A stretch of DNA of 56,756 nt from Burkholderiales bacterium. GTDB taxonomy: Bacteria; Pseudomonadota; Gammaproteobacteria; Burkholderiales; UBA11063. Positions within the stretch are counted from its first letter, which is position 1; each line of letters starts with the position of its first letter. The stretch covers positions 1 through 56,756 of the forward strand of contig JAIEPY010000082.1 of NCBI GenBank assembly GCA_019748155.1. The letters run 5' to 3'. This document shows positions 12,403 to 22,463 of this stretch, one piece after another. Position numbers and translations under genes: made by a program. The notes below the pieces were generated by a model. It saw nothing but the letters and a program-made list of their open reading frames with translations. It ran no database searches and was not told the origin of the DNA.

Positions 12403-13401
12403 TCACCGACTATACTTTTGTGTTGCAACTTTGAGTGCTGCTATCAGACTCGAACTCGAAGCTCTACCGCTACCTGCTAAATCTAATGCGGTACCGTGAT
12501 CAACTGAGGTACGGATAATTGGCAATCCTAATGTAGTATTAACACCATGCTCAAATCCTGAGAACTTAACCACCGGTAAACCTTGATCATGATACATTGC
12601 CAAAATTACATCAAACTCAGCGTGGCGATTAAATATTGTGTCAGCAGGGAAGCTGCCAGTCACATTATAGCCGCGCTGTTGCCAAGAACTAATTACTGGA
12701 TTTATAATCTCAATTTCTTCGCGTCCAAGGTATCCATTTTCTCCTGCATGGGGGTTTAGTCCACATACGGCAACTCTTGGTTGGCTAATAGCAAAATACT
12801 CATGAAAAGATTGATGAATGACATTCAATGCTTGCTCTAAGTTAGTTGATGTAATTTGTGCAGGTATATCTTTTAGTGGCAGGTGGGTAGTTAGGAGCGC
12901 AACTTTCAAAATTTGGTTGCTTAGCATCATTACTACTTTTGGAATATTAAATTTTTCTGCAAAATATTCGGTATGCCCGCTAAATTTAGTTCCTGCTTGA
13001 TTTATAATATCTTTATTAATCGGGGCGGTTACAATGATTTTACTTAGTTGCTTTTTACACAGCTCAATCGCCTTGTCTAAGGTAGCTAAGACGTAAGGTG
13101 CATTGCTTATATCCGGAATTCCTAAACAATCATGCTTTAAACAAGCCGTGTGTAATACATTCAGCTTTTGCGGATCAAAATCATCCTGCTCAGGATCTTT
13201 TATTTGATTAAATTCAATTACTTTATTCAATAACGCTGCTCGATTTTTTAATAATTCAATATCACCAATAATGAGTAAGCGATAATCATTATTATAACTC
13301 GAATTAGCCAAATCAAGGCAGATCTCCGGACCTATTCCAGCTGGTTCACCACTAGTAACACAAATTAGTGAAGGTTGATCAATCATCGCTGATTTTGACA
13401 T
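12403..13401 (-). CDS. pdxA: 4-hydroxythreonine-4-phosphate dehydrogenase
   Basis: PdxA oxidises 4-phosphohydroxy-L-threonine in the DXP-dependent vitamin B6 pathway. The 332 residues carry the family hallmarks: TSGEPAGIGPEI at the N-terminus, the metal-site histidines in SGHTEYFA, LTTHLPLKDIP, CGLNPHAGENG, and the YHDQGLPVVKF and RTSVDHGTALDLAG motifs near the end. It overlaps the surA stop by 23 bases and is the third gene of a lptD-surA-pdxA operon. The usual fourth member, ksgA, is absent; about 165 bases without a gene separate it from the pab genes. Confidence 0.97.
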   Translation of the reverse strand: MSKSAMIDQPSLICVTSGEPAGIGPEICLDLANSSYNNDYRLLIIGDIELLKNRAALLNKVIEFNQIKDPEQDDFDPQKLNVLHTACLKHDCLGIPDISNAPYVLATLDKAIELCKKQLSKIIVTAPINKDIINQAGTKFSGHTEYFAEKFNIPKVVMMLSNQILKVALLTTHLPLKDIPAQITSTNLEQALNVIHQSFHEYFAISQPRVAVCGLNPHAGENGYLGREEIEIINPVISSWQQRGYNVTGSFPADTIFNRHAEFDVILAMYHDQGLPVVKFSGFEHGVNTTLGLPIIRTSVDHGTALDLAGSGRASSSSLIAALKVATQKYSR

Positions 13402-14797
13402 ATGCCATTTCTTTCAAATTACGCACCCATTCAGTATAAAGCATCTGTGCTTTAGTATCGCGTAGTTCCATCCGGATTTCAGCTTTTTCTTTGTCGTTAG
13501 CCAAATTACTATCGCGAGTATCCATTACTTCTAAAATATGCCAGCCAAATGGGGAACGAATTGCTTGACTAATTTGTCCAATTGGAGTAGTAAGCATCGC
13601 ATGTTCAAACTGCGGTACCGTATCGCCTTTACTTACCCAGCCAATATCGCCACCTTTTAGACTGCTAGTATCTTCTGAGTATTGCTTTGCTAGCGCTACA
13701 AACTCTTGGCTTTCACGAGCTGGATCTCCGCTATATTTAACTATTTTAGCACGGATATCATTGATTTTTTGATGCGCTTCATCATCACTGGTGAGTTCAT
13801 TTACCTTTATTAATATGTGTCGTACATTGTATTGGCGGACAATCTGCGGCGTTCCGTGTTGTTTGATTCCATTAACTTTAAAAATAAAGAAGCCAACTGG
13901 CAATTTGATTACCTGAGTGATTTCACCTTGTTTTAATCCTGTTAGCTGGTTGAGAATAATTGGCGGTAGTGAGGTATTACTTTTCCAACCCAAATCACCA
14001 CCAGTCAGGGCATTGGGAGCAGAAGAGTATTTGATTGCCATCTGGTCAAAGGATTGTCCTTGTTTAAGGAGTTGATAGATCATGTCAGCTTGTTTCTGTT
14101 TTTGAGCAATAACTTCTTGCATTGCTTGTTCCGGCATATTAATAACAATATCGGCTAAACGATAATCAATTTTATTTTTATAAGTTTCACTATTTAGTAT
14201 ACGTGTAACTTCATCCTCATTAATAACTACCCGTCCATCAACTTCACGTTGCTTGAGTTTTTCAATTGTAATTTGATCGCGAATTTGACTACGAAAATCA
14301 TCATAGCTTAATCCTTGAGATGCAAGTTTTTGGTGCATCTGTTCATCAGTTATTCGTTGTGCTTTTTCATTGGCTGCAATTGAATCATTAACCTCTGCAT
14401 CTGAGGTTCTAATACCGCCACGCTGAGCCAAATCTAGCTGAATTTGCTGCATAATCATTTGCTCTAAAACTTTATTTTTTAAATCTGCTGTATTGGTGTC
14501 TTTAATACCTCGTTCAGATAAATTAAATTTAGCTTGAGCCATCTGATTGGTCAATTCATTTTGAGTGATAATTCGTTTGTTTACATAGGCAACAATTTTA
14601 TTGATTGGCTTTAGTGGTGCTGAGTTAACTGCTTTTACAGGTGCCGGCGCTATTGGAGCAGGGGTTGGTTTTGGCAATATTTGTGCAGAACTGCTTTCAG
14701 CTATTTTAGTTGCTGAATTATTTGATTCTATTTGATCGGCAAAAACACTGCCAAAGCAAAATGCCATTATAATAGTTGAAATATATTTTATATTCAC
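13379..14797 (-). CDS. surA: Periplasmic chaperone / peptidyl-prolyl isomerase SurA
   Basis: SurA escorts unfolded outer-membrane proteins across the periplasm to the BAM complex. A signal peptide (MNIKYISTIIMAFCFGSVFA) is followed by a proline/alanine-rich stretch. Next come the SurA N-terminal chaperone domain (INKIVAYVNKRIITQNEL) and two parvulin PPIase domains, each with the pattern SSAPNALTGGDLGW or SEDTSSLKGGDIGW. The length of 472 aa is a little above the usual 430 because of the low-complexity insert after the signal. It sits 8 bases after lptD, whose product is a known SurA client. Confidence 0.96.
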   Translation of the reverse strand: MNIKYISTIIMAFCFGSVFADQIESNNSATKIAESSSAQILPKPTPAPIAPAPVKAVNSAPLKPINKIVAYVNKRIITQNELTNQMAQAKFNLSERGIKDTNTADLKNKVLEQMIMQQIQLDLAQRGGIRTSDAEVNDSIAANEKAQRITDEQMHQKLASQGLSYDDFRSQIRDQITIEKLKQREVDGRVVINEDEVTRILNSETYKNKIDYRLADIVINMPEQAMQEVIAQKQKQADMIYQLLKQGQSFDQMAIKYSSAPNALTGGDLGWKSNTSLPPIILNQLTGLKQGEITQVIKLPVGFFIFKVNGIKQHGTPQIVRQYNVRHILIKVNELTSDDEAHQKINDIRAKIVKYSGDPARESQEFVALAKQYSEDTSSLKGGDIGWVSKGDTVPQFEHAMLTTPIGQISQAIRSPFGWHILEVMDTRDSNLANDKEKAEIRMELRDTKAQMLYTEWVRNLKEMAYVKISDD

Positions 14798-14805
14798 AAT
14801 AGCTC

Positions 14806-17172
14806 CTACTGGAATTGATTTTGTTGAAGTTGACCAACGGGTATATAACCAGGAACACCAATTTTAAGATTACTGCTTGGATCTCCAGATCCAACGTTAC
14901 CGATACCTTTAAACGAGAAATTTAACAGGTAATTTTGTTGTACTTGATTGTAGTTAAAGATAAATTGTTGATATACTGCACTAACAGTATAACAACCGCC
15001 GTTATACTCCAAACCACCAAGGAAATTTAGCATTAACCCGCGAGTAAAATCATAGTTAGTTCGCCCAACTGCATAGATATTGTCATAAATTGGCCATTGT
15101 CCAGCAACATTAAGTGCGTATTGATTTTCGTAACCAATTGGGGTAAAAGCCTGTCCAGGGGTATATGCATAATATAGCAATGGTACATTATATTGATATC
15201 CATAGCCGATAGTCAAAATTTTACCGTCATCAGGATTAAATTTCATTCCAACGTTCCAGGCATCAATAGTATCATAGACGGTATCGTATTGGAAATTAGC
15301 ATTAGTTGAAAATTGCTTGCTCCAATTGTTATTCAATTCAGCGATTAGATTTGGAGTTGGCAAAAATAACTGCGAATCTTGGGTTGTATTTCCATAAAGG
15401 AAATTATTCTCTGGAGTAATGTAGTAGCGATAACCTAAGCTAAAATTCATTAATTCGGTGCCATTGGCATCATTTAAAATGCGGGTTGTTCCACCAATAG
15501 TTATATCATTTGCCATATTAATCCGGTCATAACCCGAGAAACGATTCTCGCTAAATAACTGGTTATAGTTATATGTTGCAGTTGCAGTATCAAAAATTGG
15601 AAGATTGGATTGATTTTGTTCCGGTATATACAAATAATATGCTCGTGGTTCAAAAGTTTGGGTATAACTGCCACCAGATAACCCCATTGGGCGATCAAAG
15701 TACAATCCGGTATCTAAGGAGGTTATCGGTAACGCTCGATTTAATTGTCCAGCAGAATTAGGGTAGCCCGGATCAGCTCCGACATTATAGTAGGTGTAAC
15801 TATAGCCAAATTTGGGCGTTGCGTAACCCCATGCGGATTGAAAAGGATATTTTACGCTTGGATAGAGCATTGTTCGTTCGCCACTTTGCATTGCCGGAGA
15901 TTGAAAATTAGTATATTGACTTAATAAATTCCACTTTAATCCACTTGAGCCAATATCTTGATCATTGACATTAAAATTTATGGCTGGATAAGATGAATAA
16001 ATTGGAATTGTCGTTCCGTAGCCATAAGGATATAAAGTTTGGTAATTCACGACTTTAACGCTAGCTAAACCCCAGCTTGGTTTGTATTGCGCAAATGCTG
16101 ATTGTTCCAAATTGACATTATCTGTTACTGAGTAGAAGTTACCGAAATCATTGAAATAGTTATTATCCGATACTACATTATAATTATACCCAGTAGTAAC
16201 GTATTGCATTGGGCTATACGTATCATTCAAACTCCAATAGTAACGGTAGGTGTTTGGGCTTGTCCCACCATAAGAGTCAGGTACTTGTTCTGTGTAAATG
16301 GAGCCAACATTAGATTCGGTCATATAGCGAAATTTATCAGTAATCATTAATCCTTGACGGGTCCAGTATTCAGGGGTAATCGTCATATCATAGTTGGGAG
16401 CCATATTCCAGTAGTATGCTTCCGAGAACATTGTTCCGGACGTGCTTGTTCCACCAAAATTTGGCGTGAGCCATCCAGATTTTCTTTCCCCAAGAGGAAA
16501 GGTCATATATGGTGAAGCAAATATTGGAATTGACTCGAAATACATCGTTGCATTTCTGGCAGTACCTTCTGAATTTTGATAATCAAAGGTCATTTTATTG
16601 GATTTTATATACCAAGCTGGATCGTTTGGGTTACACGCTGTCATGAAACCATTATCTATGGTCATATGCTTACTATCTTGCGTTGAAATTGACTCACCTG
16701 TGGCGCTAATATTCTCTTTATTATAAAATGCTCGTGCTTGGGTAAATGTACCTTTATTTAAGTCAAGGTAATAATCAGCCCACTTTCCTTGTACTGCATC
16801 ATATTCACGGGTTAATACGTAGTTATCACCTAAAGTTGCGCGGTCGTGCGCTTGATCGTAGATTAACCAATCCGAAGTAATGGTTTGGCTTTCTTTGTAA
16901 CCAATTACATGACCTTGTGCGATATGAGTTTGTTTGCTTTGCCCTGTAATAGTGTCTGCTTGAACAAACATTGATTGTGATTCTATTTGAGGTATAGTTA
17001 CGCTATCGGCACCAGATTTTTCATACCAATCAAAATCTTGGGTTGTACACAGCTGAGGAACTGACTCTGAAGATGATTGCGCCAAATAATTTAACGCAGT
17101 CAATGGATAGCCGGACTTAAGTAGTCCAATGCTCGCCATTAGTGTTATAAATATCTTCTTTTTAGTTGCCAT
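14806..17172 (-). CDS. lptD: LPS-assembly outer-membrane protein LptD
   Basis: LptD is the beta-barrel that inserts lipopolysaccharide into the outer leaflet, together with LptE. The 788-residue protein starts with a signal-like segment, then an OstA-like jellyroll (FVQADTITGQSKQTHIAQGH and similar repeats), the MTFPLGERKSGWLTP segment that marks the barrel start, and a long beta-strand-rich barrel ending in aromatic strands. Cysteines near residue 42, in TACNPND and in GGCYTVS could form the inter-domain disulfides known from E. coli. Its presence shows a diderm cell with LPS. It leads the surA-pdxA operon. Confidence 0.96.
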   Translation of the reverse strand: MATKKKIFITLMASIGLLKSGYPLTALNYLAQSSSESVPQLCTTQDFDWYEKSGADSVTIPQIESQSMFVQADTITGQSKQTHIAQGHVIGYKESQTITSDWLIYDQAHDRATLGDNYVLTREYDAVQGKWADYYLDLNKGTFTQARAFYNKENISATGESISTQDSKHMTIDNGFMTACNPNDPAWYIKSNKMTFDYQNSEGTARNATMYFESIPIFASPYMTFPLGERKSGWLTPNFGGTSTSGTMFSEAYYWNMAPNYDMTITPEYWTRQGLMITDKFRYMTESNVGSIYTEQVPDSYGGTSPNTYRYYWSLNDTYSPMQYVTTGYNYNVVSDNNYFNDFGNFYSVTDNVNLEQSAFAQYKPSWGLASVKVVNYQTLYPYGYGTTIPIYSSYPAINFNVNDQDIGSSGLKWNLLSQYTNFQSPAMQSGERTMLYPSVKYPFQSAWGYATPKFGYSYTYYNVGADPGYPNSAGQLNRALPITSLDTGLYFDRPMGLSGGSYTQTFEPRAYYLYIPEQNQSNLPIFDTATATYNYNQLFSENRFSGYDRINMANDITIGGTTRILNDANGTELMNFSLGYRYYITPENNFLYGNTTQDSQLFLPTPNLIAELNNNWSKQFSTNANFQYDTVYDTIDAWNVGMKFNPDDGKILTIGYGYQYNVPLLYYAYTPGQAFTPIGYENQYALNVAGQWPIYDNIYAVGRTNYDFTRGLMLNFLGGLEYNGGCYTVSAVYQQFIFNYNQVQQNYLLNFSFKGIGNVGSGDPSSNLKIGVPGYIPVGQLQQNQFQ

Positions 17173-17308
17173 GTGCCTAAATTTGCCCAGTAAACGGTCT
17201 AATCAAAAGGATAGATTATATCATGGATTGCTTGTTCTGTGATAAGCGCTAATGGCGTAAGGCTGACATTAAGGCTAGAGTATATGCGTGCACTAACAAA
17301 GTCCAGGA

Positions 17309-17337
17309 TTCAAAGATACTATCTAATATGTTAAAAT
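17309..17337 (+). promoter_or_regulatory. Possible sigma70 promoter of the helicase gene
   Basis: A weak -35 TTCAAA (17309-17314) and a good -10 TAAAAT (17332-17337) are 17 bases apart, about 40 bases before the helicase start in the divergent gap with lptD. This is a by-eye call. Confidence 0.4.
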
Positions 17338-17375
17338 AGCGGGACTTAATTTATCCAAAATATAAAAGAAACACT

Positions 17376-19496
17376 ATGACTATCCAACAAGACTACCATG
17401 AGATAACGGCAAATATTGATAATTTTATCCAAAGACCAGCACAATTAGAGATGGTCGAAGCCATTGATAATTGCTTTGCTAATGTTAGTGAAGAAATTAA
17501 AGATGGGCACAACCTCTGCCTGATTGAAGCACCTACTGGAACAGGAAAGAGTTTTGCTTATATTTTGGCGGGAACAGATAATGCCAAGCGTAAGAATAAG
17601 AAATTTATCATCAGTACGGCAACTAAAACTCTGCAAGGTCAACTTTACAACAAAGATTTGCCACAGTTTATCAAGCATAGTGGTAATCGATTTATCTATG
17701 GTTTAGCCAAGGGGCGCTCCAACTACCTCTGTCCGTATCAGCTGGAAGGTAGTATTGCCGATGCTGGCATCGATATGGTTTCGCAAGCAGAACAGGTGCA
17801 GGATAAATTACAGAAAGTTGCAGAACACTATGCCAAAGGTAAGTGGGATGGTGATTTGGATAATGCTCCCTTGTTTATTGAAAGTAAGCTTAAACCTTTG
17901 ATTACCATAGATAAACATCAATGCTTGGGTTTTCAATGCACGCATAATCAAAAAGAAAACTCCAACTGCCCATTTTATAAAAATCGCGAATTTCTCAAAA
18001 GTTGTGACGTGATTGTCACTAATCATAGTCTTCTCCTTGCCGATATTGATGGCGGTGGCGGTACGGTTTTACCAGTTAAACCGGCAGATTACTATCTCTG
18101 TGTAGATGAGGCGCACAATTTCCCCGGCTATGCAATTAGTGGCTTTATGGGACAGTTTGAATTAAAACAAAGTATTGGGCTGGTTAATAATGCCTCTAAA
18201 TTGATCGTCAACCCGGCGAATAATAGCTATATTTGTGATGATGTCGCTTTGTGTGATGATGCGGTGAGTAAAGCCAGTGATTTGGCGGATAGCTTAGATA
18301 AATTTTATCAATTAATTAAACTTAATCACAATGTTTTTGATAATGGGGTTTTGATTCTTAATGACTATCTGAATAGTGCAGTTACGCAGGAAATTAAAGA
18401 TATTTTTGTCGAGTTAGCCTTTAGTTCAGCAGAGTTATGTGCTGGCATGAGTAGTATTCAAGATAAACTAAAAAATAAACTTAAAAATGAGCAGGATTAT
18501 GTAACTGAAGCTAATTTGCTCAAACTAGGGTTTTATTTAAGTAGTGTCGAAAGCATCACCGCTACAGCGGATTATCTGATCAATCAGGATAATTCCCGTT
18601 ATAATGCCAATGCTCGCTGGGTAGAACAAAAGCTTGCTAATGGCAATGATGAATATAATCTGGTGGCAGGCGTTACTCATGTGGGTAATTTGCTTGCCGA
18701 TAAACTTTGGTCGAAAGTTTATGCAGCGTGCTTGACCTCCGCTACTTTAGCTATCGGTAAACGTTTTGATTATGTCAAATTTCAACTGGGGCTAAATCTA
18801 TTACCCGCAGTACATGAAGTAAAATTGCCAACTGGATTTAATTATCCGGAACATAGTCAGTTAGTTATACCACAATTTCGTTATGCGCCTGAATATACCA
18901 TGCGTGAACCATTTCAAAAAGAGTTGACGCTATATTTATCCCAGATCTTGAATTACACTGAAGCTTACGGTACTTTAGTGCTATTTTTTAATCGTCAGCA
19001 ACTGATTGATACCTTTAAACAATTACCAGTTAAGTTGCAAAATAAAATTTTACTGCAAACTGAATATAGCAGTAATCAAAAATTAATCGCGGAACATAAA
19101 GAAACTGTTGATTGTGCTAAACCGAGCATTATTTTTGGTCTAAATTCGTTTGCCGAGGGTGTCGATTTGCCTGCCAAATATTGTATGCATGTTGTTGTAA
19201 CTAAATTACCTTTTGATACACATAAAGATCCGCAAAATATGGTGCGTGAATACTGGGTTAAAGCTGAAAATGGCAATTACTTTATGGATGTATCGCTACC
19301 TGAGACTTGCATTAAGTTGATTCAGGCAGTGGGACGACTGATTCGCAACGAGAAAGATTATGGGCAGGTGACGATCTGTGACAACCGGGTGGTGCTCAAA
19401 CAATATGGTTCAATTCTGCTTAACTCTTTGCCAGAATTTAGCCGGCAGTATAATCCGGAGTTTATCAAACAGTCGTTTGCTAAGATTAAAAGTTAA
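17376..19496 (+). CDS. DinG/YoaA-family Fe-S DNA helicase
   Basis: This is a superfamily 2 XPD-like 5'-3' helicase involved in resolving R-loops, G-quadruplexes or stalled forks in studied relatives. Walker A is APTGTGKS (residues 52-59) and Walker B is DEAH (244-247). Four cysteines at 119, 183, 188 and 198 lie between them, in the position and spacing expected for the 4Fe-4S cluster. The C-terminal helicase half ends with FAEGVDLPAKY and QAVGRLIRNEKDYG. The 706 residues match DinG length. DinG and YoaA cannot be separated with confidence here, so no symbol is given. An uncharacterised gene follows after 23 bases. Confidence 0.9.
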   Translation: MTIQQDYHEITANIDNFIQRPAQLEMVEAIDNCFANVSEEIKDGHNLCLIEAPTGTGKSFAYILAGTDNAKRKNKKFIISTATKTLQGQLYNKDLPQFIKHSGNRFIYGLAKGRSNYLCPYQLEGSIADAGIDMVSQAEQVQDKLQKVAEHYAKGKWDGDLDNAPLFIESKLKPLITIDKHQCLGFQCTHNQKENSNCPFYKNREFLKSCDVIVTNHSLLLADIDGGGGTVLPVKPADYYLCVDEAHNFPGYAISGFMGQFELKQSIGLVNNASKLIVNPANNSYICDDVALCDDAVSKASDLADSLDKFYQLIKLNHNVFDNGVLILNDYLNSAVTQEIKDIFVELAFSSAELCAGMSSIQDKLKNKLKNEQDYVTEANLLKLGFYLSSVESITATADYLINQDNSRYNANARWVEQKLANGNDEYNLVAGVTHVGNLLADKLWSKVYAACLTSATLAIGKRFDYVKFQLGLNLLPAVHEVKLPTGFNYPEHSQLVIPQFRYAPEYTMREPFQKELTLYLSQILNYTEAYGTLVLFFNRQQLIDTFKQLPVKLQNKILLQTEYSSNQKLIAEHKETVDCAKPSIIFGLNSFAEGVDLPAKYCMHVVVTKLPFDTHKDPQNMVREYWVKAENGNYFMDVSLPETCIKLIQAVGRLIRNEKDYGQVTICDNRVVLKQYGSILLNSLPEFSRQYNPEFIKQSFAKIKS

Positions 19497-19519
19497 TTAA
19501 TTTAGAAGGTGTATTATGT

Positions 19520-20167
19520 ATGGCATTAAGTCAAGCTGCTTTACAAAAGAAAAAGCAAAAGAAACAACAAAAACGTAAAACCACAATTGCTAATAAAAAT
19601 CAAAAAATGATCATATTGGAGCAAACCCCATTCTTACAGCGCGGCGAGATCTATCAATGCTGGAGAATGACGAAAGAACCAAACGAGGGCATTGAACAGA
19701 TTATTATCAGTCGATATATCCCCACTACAGATTCTGTCGTCGTTGTTGGTTTTCTTGTTGATAGCTATTGTTTGGGAGTGAAGAATATTTTTATTCGTGA
19801 AGAGGATAAATATAGCCTTAATGATTTATTACGCAAACTAAGTTCTGCTTTTGATGGCGAAATGCGCTTAGTTAGTTCAGAACTAGCTAAGAAATATATC
19901 CTATCTGCGGTTGAATACGCCAAGTCATTGGGTATTAATCCGTATCATGAATATGCGAGTGCAAAAATGGTCTTTGCTGATGTAAATGCAAGTGCTTGTA
20001 ATGAAGCTTTTGTTTTTGGAAAAGATGGTAAACCATTGTTGATTGGTGGACCAAATGATAGCGAAAAGCAACTTAAATTATGGTTAAAAGCACTCGAACA
20101 GAGTTGTGAGATAGGTGGATTTGATTATATATTGCCAGTTGGTGGAAATAGTAATTACTTTGAATGA
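19520..20167 (+). CDS. Conserved protein of unknown function
   Basis: The 215-residue product has a strongly basic lysine/glutamine N-terminus (residues 5-35), which may bind nucleic acid. A compact domain follows with the recognisable pattern VGFLVDSYCLGVKNIF, AVEYAKSLGINPYHEY, and a C-terminal FGKDGKPLLIGGPNDS. The pattern resembles an uncharacterised conserved bacterial family known to me only as hypothetical; no catalytic motif is evident. The start has AAGGTG nine bases upstream. It is 23 bases downstream of the helicase and its stop overlaps the next gene's first ATG, so it bridges the helicase and the restriction-modification genes. Confidence 0.75.
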   Translation: MALSQAALQKKKQKKQQKRKTTIANKNQKMIILEQTPFLQRGEIYQCWRMTKEPNEGIEQIIISRYIPTTDSVVVVGFLVDSYCLGVKNIFIREEDKYSLNDLLRKLSSAFDGEMRLVSSELAKKYILSAVEYAKSLGINPYHEYASAKMVFADVNASACNEAFVFGKDGKPLLIGGPNDSEKQLKLWLKALEQSCEIGGFDYILPVGGNSNYFE

Positions 20168-22401
20168 TAGTTGGAAATATGAATAAAATTGAACTTGGCA
20201 TACAAAAAAAATTGATCAGTTTTAATGATGATAAGACTGAAATATTTTATTTACATCATAACAATAAAAAGCGTAATTACACTAACCCAGAAGAACAGGT
20301 TCAGGCAGAAACTTATGTTAGTTTGATTTTAGACTATAATTATCGTCCAAAACAAATTGGGCTTTATGTTTCAGTTACGATGGGCGCAAGTAAAAAAGAA
20401 GCTGATATCGTCGTTTATCATGATGATGAGCAAACCCAACCACATATTTTAATAGAATGTAAAAAGCAAGAAGTTAGCGAAGCAGAATTTAATCAAGCGG
20501 TAGAGCAAGCTTATAGTTATGCTTATGCTATGCCTAATGATGTTAAATATGTATGGGTTACTTCAGGAATTAAAAACGAATATTTTGAAGTTGATAAAAC
20601 TAAAAATACCCGATTAAATATGGCGAATATTCCTGCACGGGGAATAAGTTTTGTTGCTAACTATCATTTTGCGTATGAACCAAAGCTAGCCGAAAATGCT
20701 GGCAACTTGAGTGATTTGGTAAAAGTTGAAGAAAGCGAATTAACCAGACGTTTTAAACAGGCACATGATGCACTATGGGCTGGCGGACAATTAAATCCAT
20801 CGGAAGCATTTGATGAATTAGACAAACTTATTTTTTGTAAGATTTGGGATGAGCGTCAATACCGTAAACCAGGTGAACCTTATGATTTTCAGATAATTTC
20901 TATTGATAAAACTACAATTGAGAATTATGACAGATTAAGCAATGAGCAGCTAAAAGCACAAATTACAGCTAAGGAAAATGAAGCGTTATCGGCACGTATT
21001 CACAAACTTTATGAAGCTGGTCGTGCGAAAGATCCTGAAGTTTTTCGCGACAATATTCGCTTATCTCCAGCGAGAATGAGAACGGTAGTTGATTATTTAC
21101 AAGCAGTAAATTTATCAGAAACTGATCTAGATAGTAAAGGGCGTGCCTTTGAAACTTTCATGGACTCATTTTTTCGCGGTAACTTTGGACAATATTTTAC
21201 ACCACGCCCAATTGTTAAATTTATTACCGAGATACTACCAATAACTAATGAATCGCTGGTTTTAGATACTTCTTGTGGTAGTGGTGGCTTTTTGCTTTAT
21301 GCTTTGGATAAAGTTCGTAAAGAAGCAGAAAGGATTTACCCTGATTTTGCCAAGCTAGTTAAACAACATGAGCGCTATTATAAATTTTGGCATGATTTTG
21401 CTGAGAAAAAACTCTTTGGTATTGAAATTAATGAGCAAATTTCTCGTGCAGCTAAAATGAATATGATTATTCATGATGATGGACATACTAACGTTATCTC
21501 GTCCGATGGCTTACTCTCAGAGTCGGAGATTCAAAAAAACACTAAAAATGAAGGGTTTAAATATAATACCTTTGATTTTATTATTACTAACCCACCATTT
21601 GGTGCAACTGTTAAAAAAGTAGAAAAAGACTATCTTAAAAATTATGATCTAGCACAAAAAGACCCAGATTGGCTAGATGCCAAAGGACGTACACAAAGTG
21701 ATGAGCGCGATAGCCAAAGTACTGAGGTTTTATTTATTGAGCAGTGCTATAATTTTCTAAAAGCTGGTGGTTATCTGGCGATTGTTTTGCCTGATGGAGT
21801 ACTAACCAATAGCAGCCTGCAATATGTTCGTGATTGGATTGAAGAAAAATACCGGATTGTTGCGGTTATCTCAATGCCGCAAACTGCTTTTGCTGCAACA
21901 GGTGCTGGCGTTAAAAGTTCTGTTTTGGTACTACGTAAACATAGTCAAAGTGCGAGTGGTAAAATTCACAGCTCAAAATTGACGCTACAAGCGGAAATTA
22001 AAAAAACGCATAATTATCTGAGTGTAATTGATAAATGGGAAAAAGAAAAGGCTAAACGTGTCAAAGATCTTGATGGCTATACTAATATCGAAGGTTTTGA
22101 AAAGCTAGTCGATATTAAGCAAACTAGTGGCTATAAAGAATGGAAAGAAGCCATTAATGCCGAATATGCCGAGAAAATCAGTGACTTAAAAGAACAGCTC
22201 CAAGACGAATACCAGCAGCAAAAACAGAAAAAATTACCTGATTATCCAATATTTATGGCATTGGCTGAGGATATTGGTTATGATGCCACTGGAAAGCAAA
22301 CCAATAATAATGACCTACTTTTGATCGGTGAAGAATTAAAACGCTTTATTCAAAACCTAGAACATGGAGACGAAGATTTTTTTCACTTAGCCCCTCGGTA
22401 A
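20164..22401 (+). CDS. Fused restriction nuclease-N6-adenine methyltransferase
   Basis: Two domains are fused in 745 residues. The N-terminal 140 or so resemble the HsdR N-terminal PD-(D/E)XK nuclease fold, with EADIVV (Asp81) followed by ILIECKK (Glu98, Lys100). The rest is an HsdM-type gamma-class adenine methyltransferase, with FGQYFTPRPIV, SAM motif I DTSCGSGGFLL (about 368-378) and catalytic NPPF (476-479). A separate HsdS follows and no HsdR gene is present. This matches the subunit plan of BcgI-like (type IIB) enzymes, where one RM chain pairs with one S chain. The first ATG overlaps the previous stop; an alternative start is 20179. Near the 3' end a T7 run precedes the stop. Confidence 0.85.
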   Translation: MIVGNMNKIELGIQKKLISFNDDKTEIFYLHHNNKKRNYTNPEEQVQAETYVSLILDYNYRPKQIGLYVSVTMGASKKEADIVVYHDDEQTQPHILIECKKQEVSEAEFNQAVEQAYSYAYAMPNDVKYVWVTSGIKNEYFEVDKTKNTRLNMANIPARGISFVANYHFAYEPKLAENAGNLSDLVKVEESELTRRFKQAHDALWAGGQLNPSEAFDELDKLIFCKIWDERQYRKPGEPYDFQIISIDKTTIENYDRLSNEQLKAQITAKENEALSARIHKLYEAGRAKDPEVFRDNIRLSPARMRTVVDYLQAVNLSETDLDSKGRAFETFMDSFFRGNFGQYFTPRPIVKFITEILPITNESLVLDTSCGSGGFLLYALDKVRKEAERIYPDFAKLVKQHERYYKFWHDFAEKKLFGIEINEQISRAAKMNMIIHDDGHTNVISSDGLLSESEIQKNTKNEGFKYNTFDFIITNPPFGATVKKVEKDYLKNYDLAQKDPDWLDAKGRTQSDERDSQSTEVLFIEQCYNFLKAGGYLAIVLPDGVLTNSSLQYVRDWIEEKYRIVAVISMPQTAFAATGAGVKSSVLVLRKHSQSASGKIHSSKLTLQAEIKKTHNYLSVIDKWEKEKAKRVKDLDGYTNIEGFEKLVDIKQTSGYKEWKEAINAEYAEKISDLKEQLQDEYQQQKQKKLPDYPIFMALAEDIGYDATGKQTNNNDLLLIGEELKRFIQNLEHGDEDFFHLAPR
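22377..22383 (+). other. T7 slippery run at the nuclease-methyltransferase/specificity junction
   Basis: Seven T residues read as T TTT TTT in the methyltransferase frame, matching the X XXY YYZ pattern of -1 frameshift sites. A -1 slip here would leave the methyltransferase frame six codons before its stop and enter the specificity-subunit frame. That frame is open from 22332 onward and continues into HsdS without a stop. Whether slippage, strand-to-strand length variation or neither occurs cannot be told from one sequence. Confidence 0.35.
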
Positions 22402-22463
22402 ATCCTGATAAGGTATTTATTATCCGCCGAGCGGATATTGAGGGGCGGATTGATGTAAATATT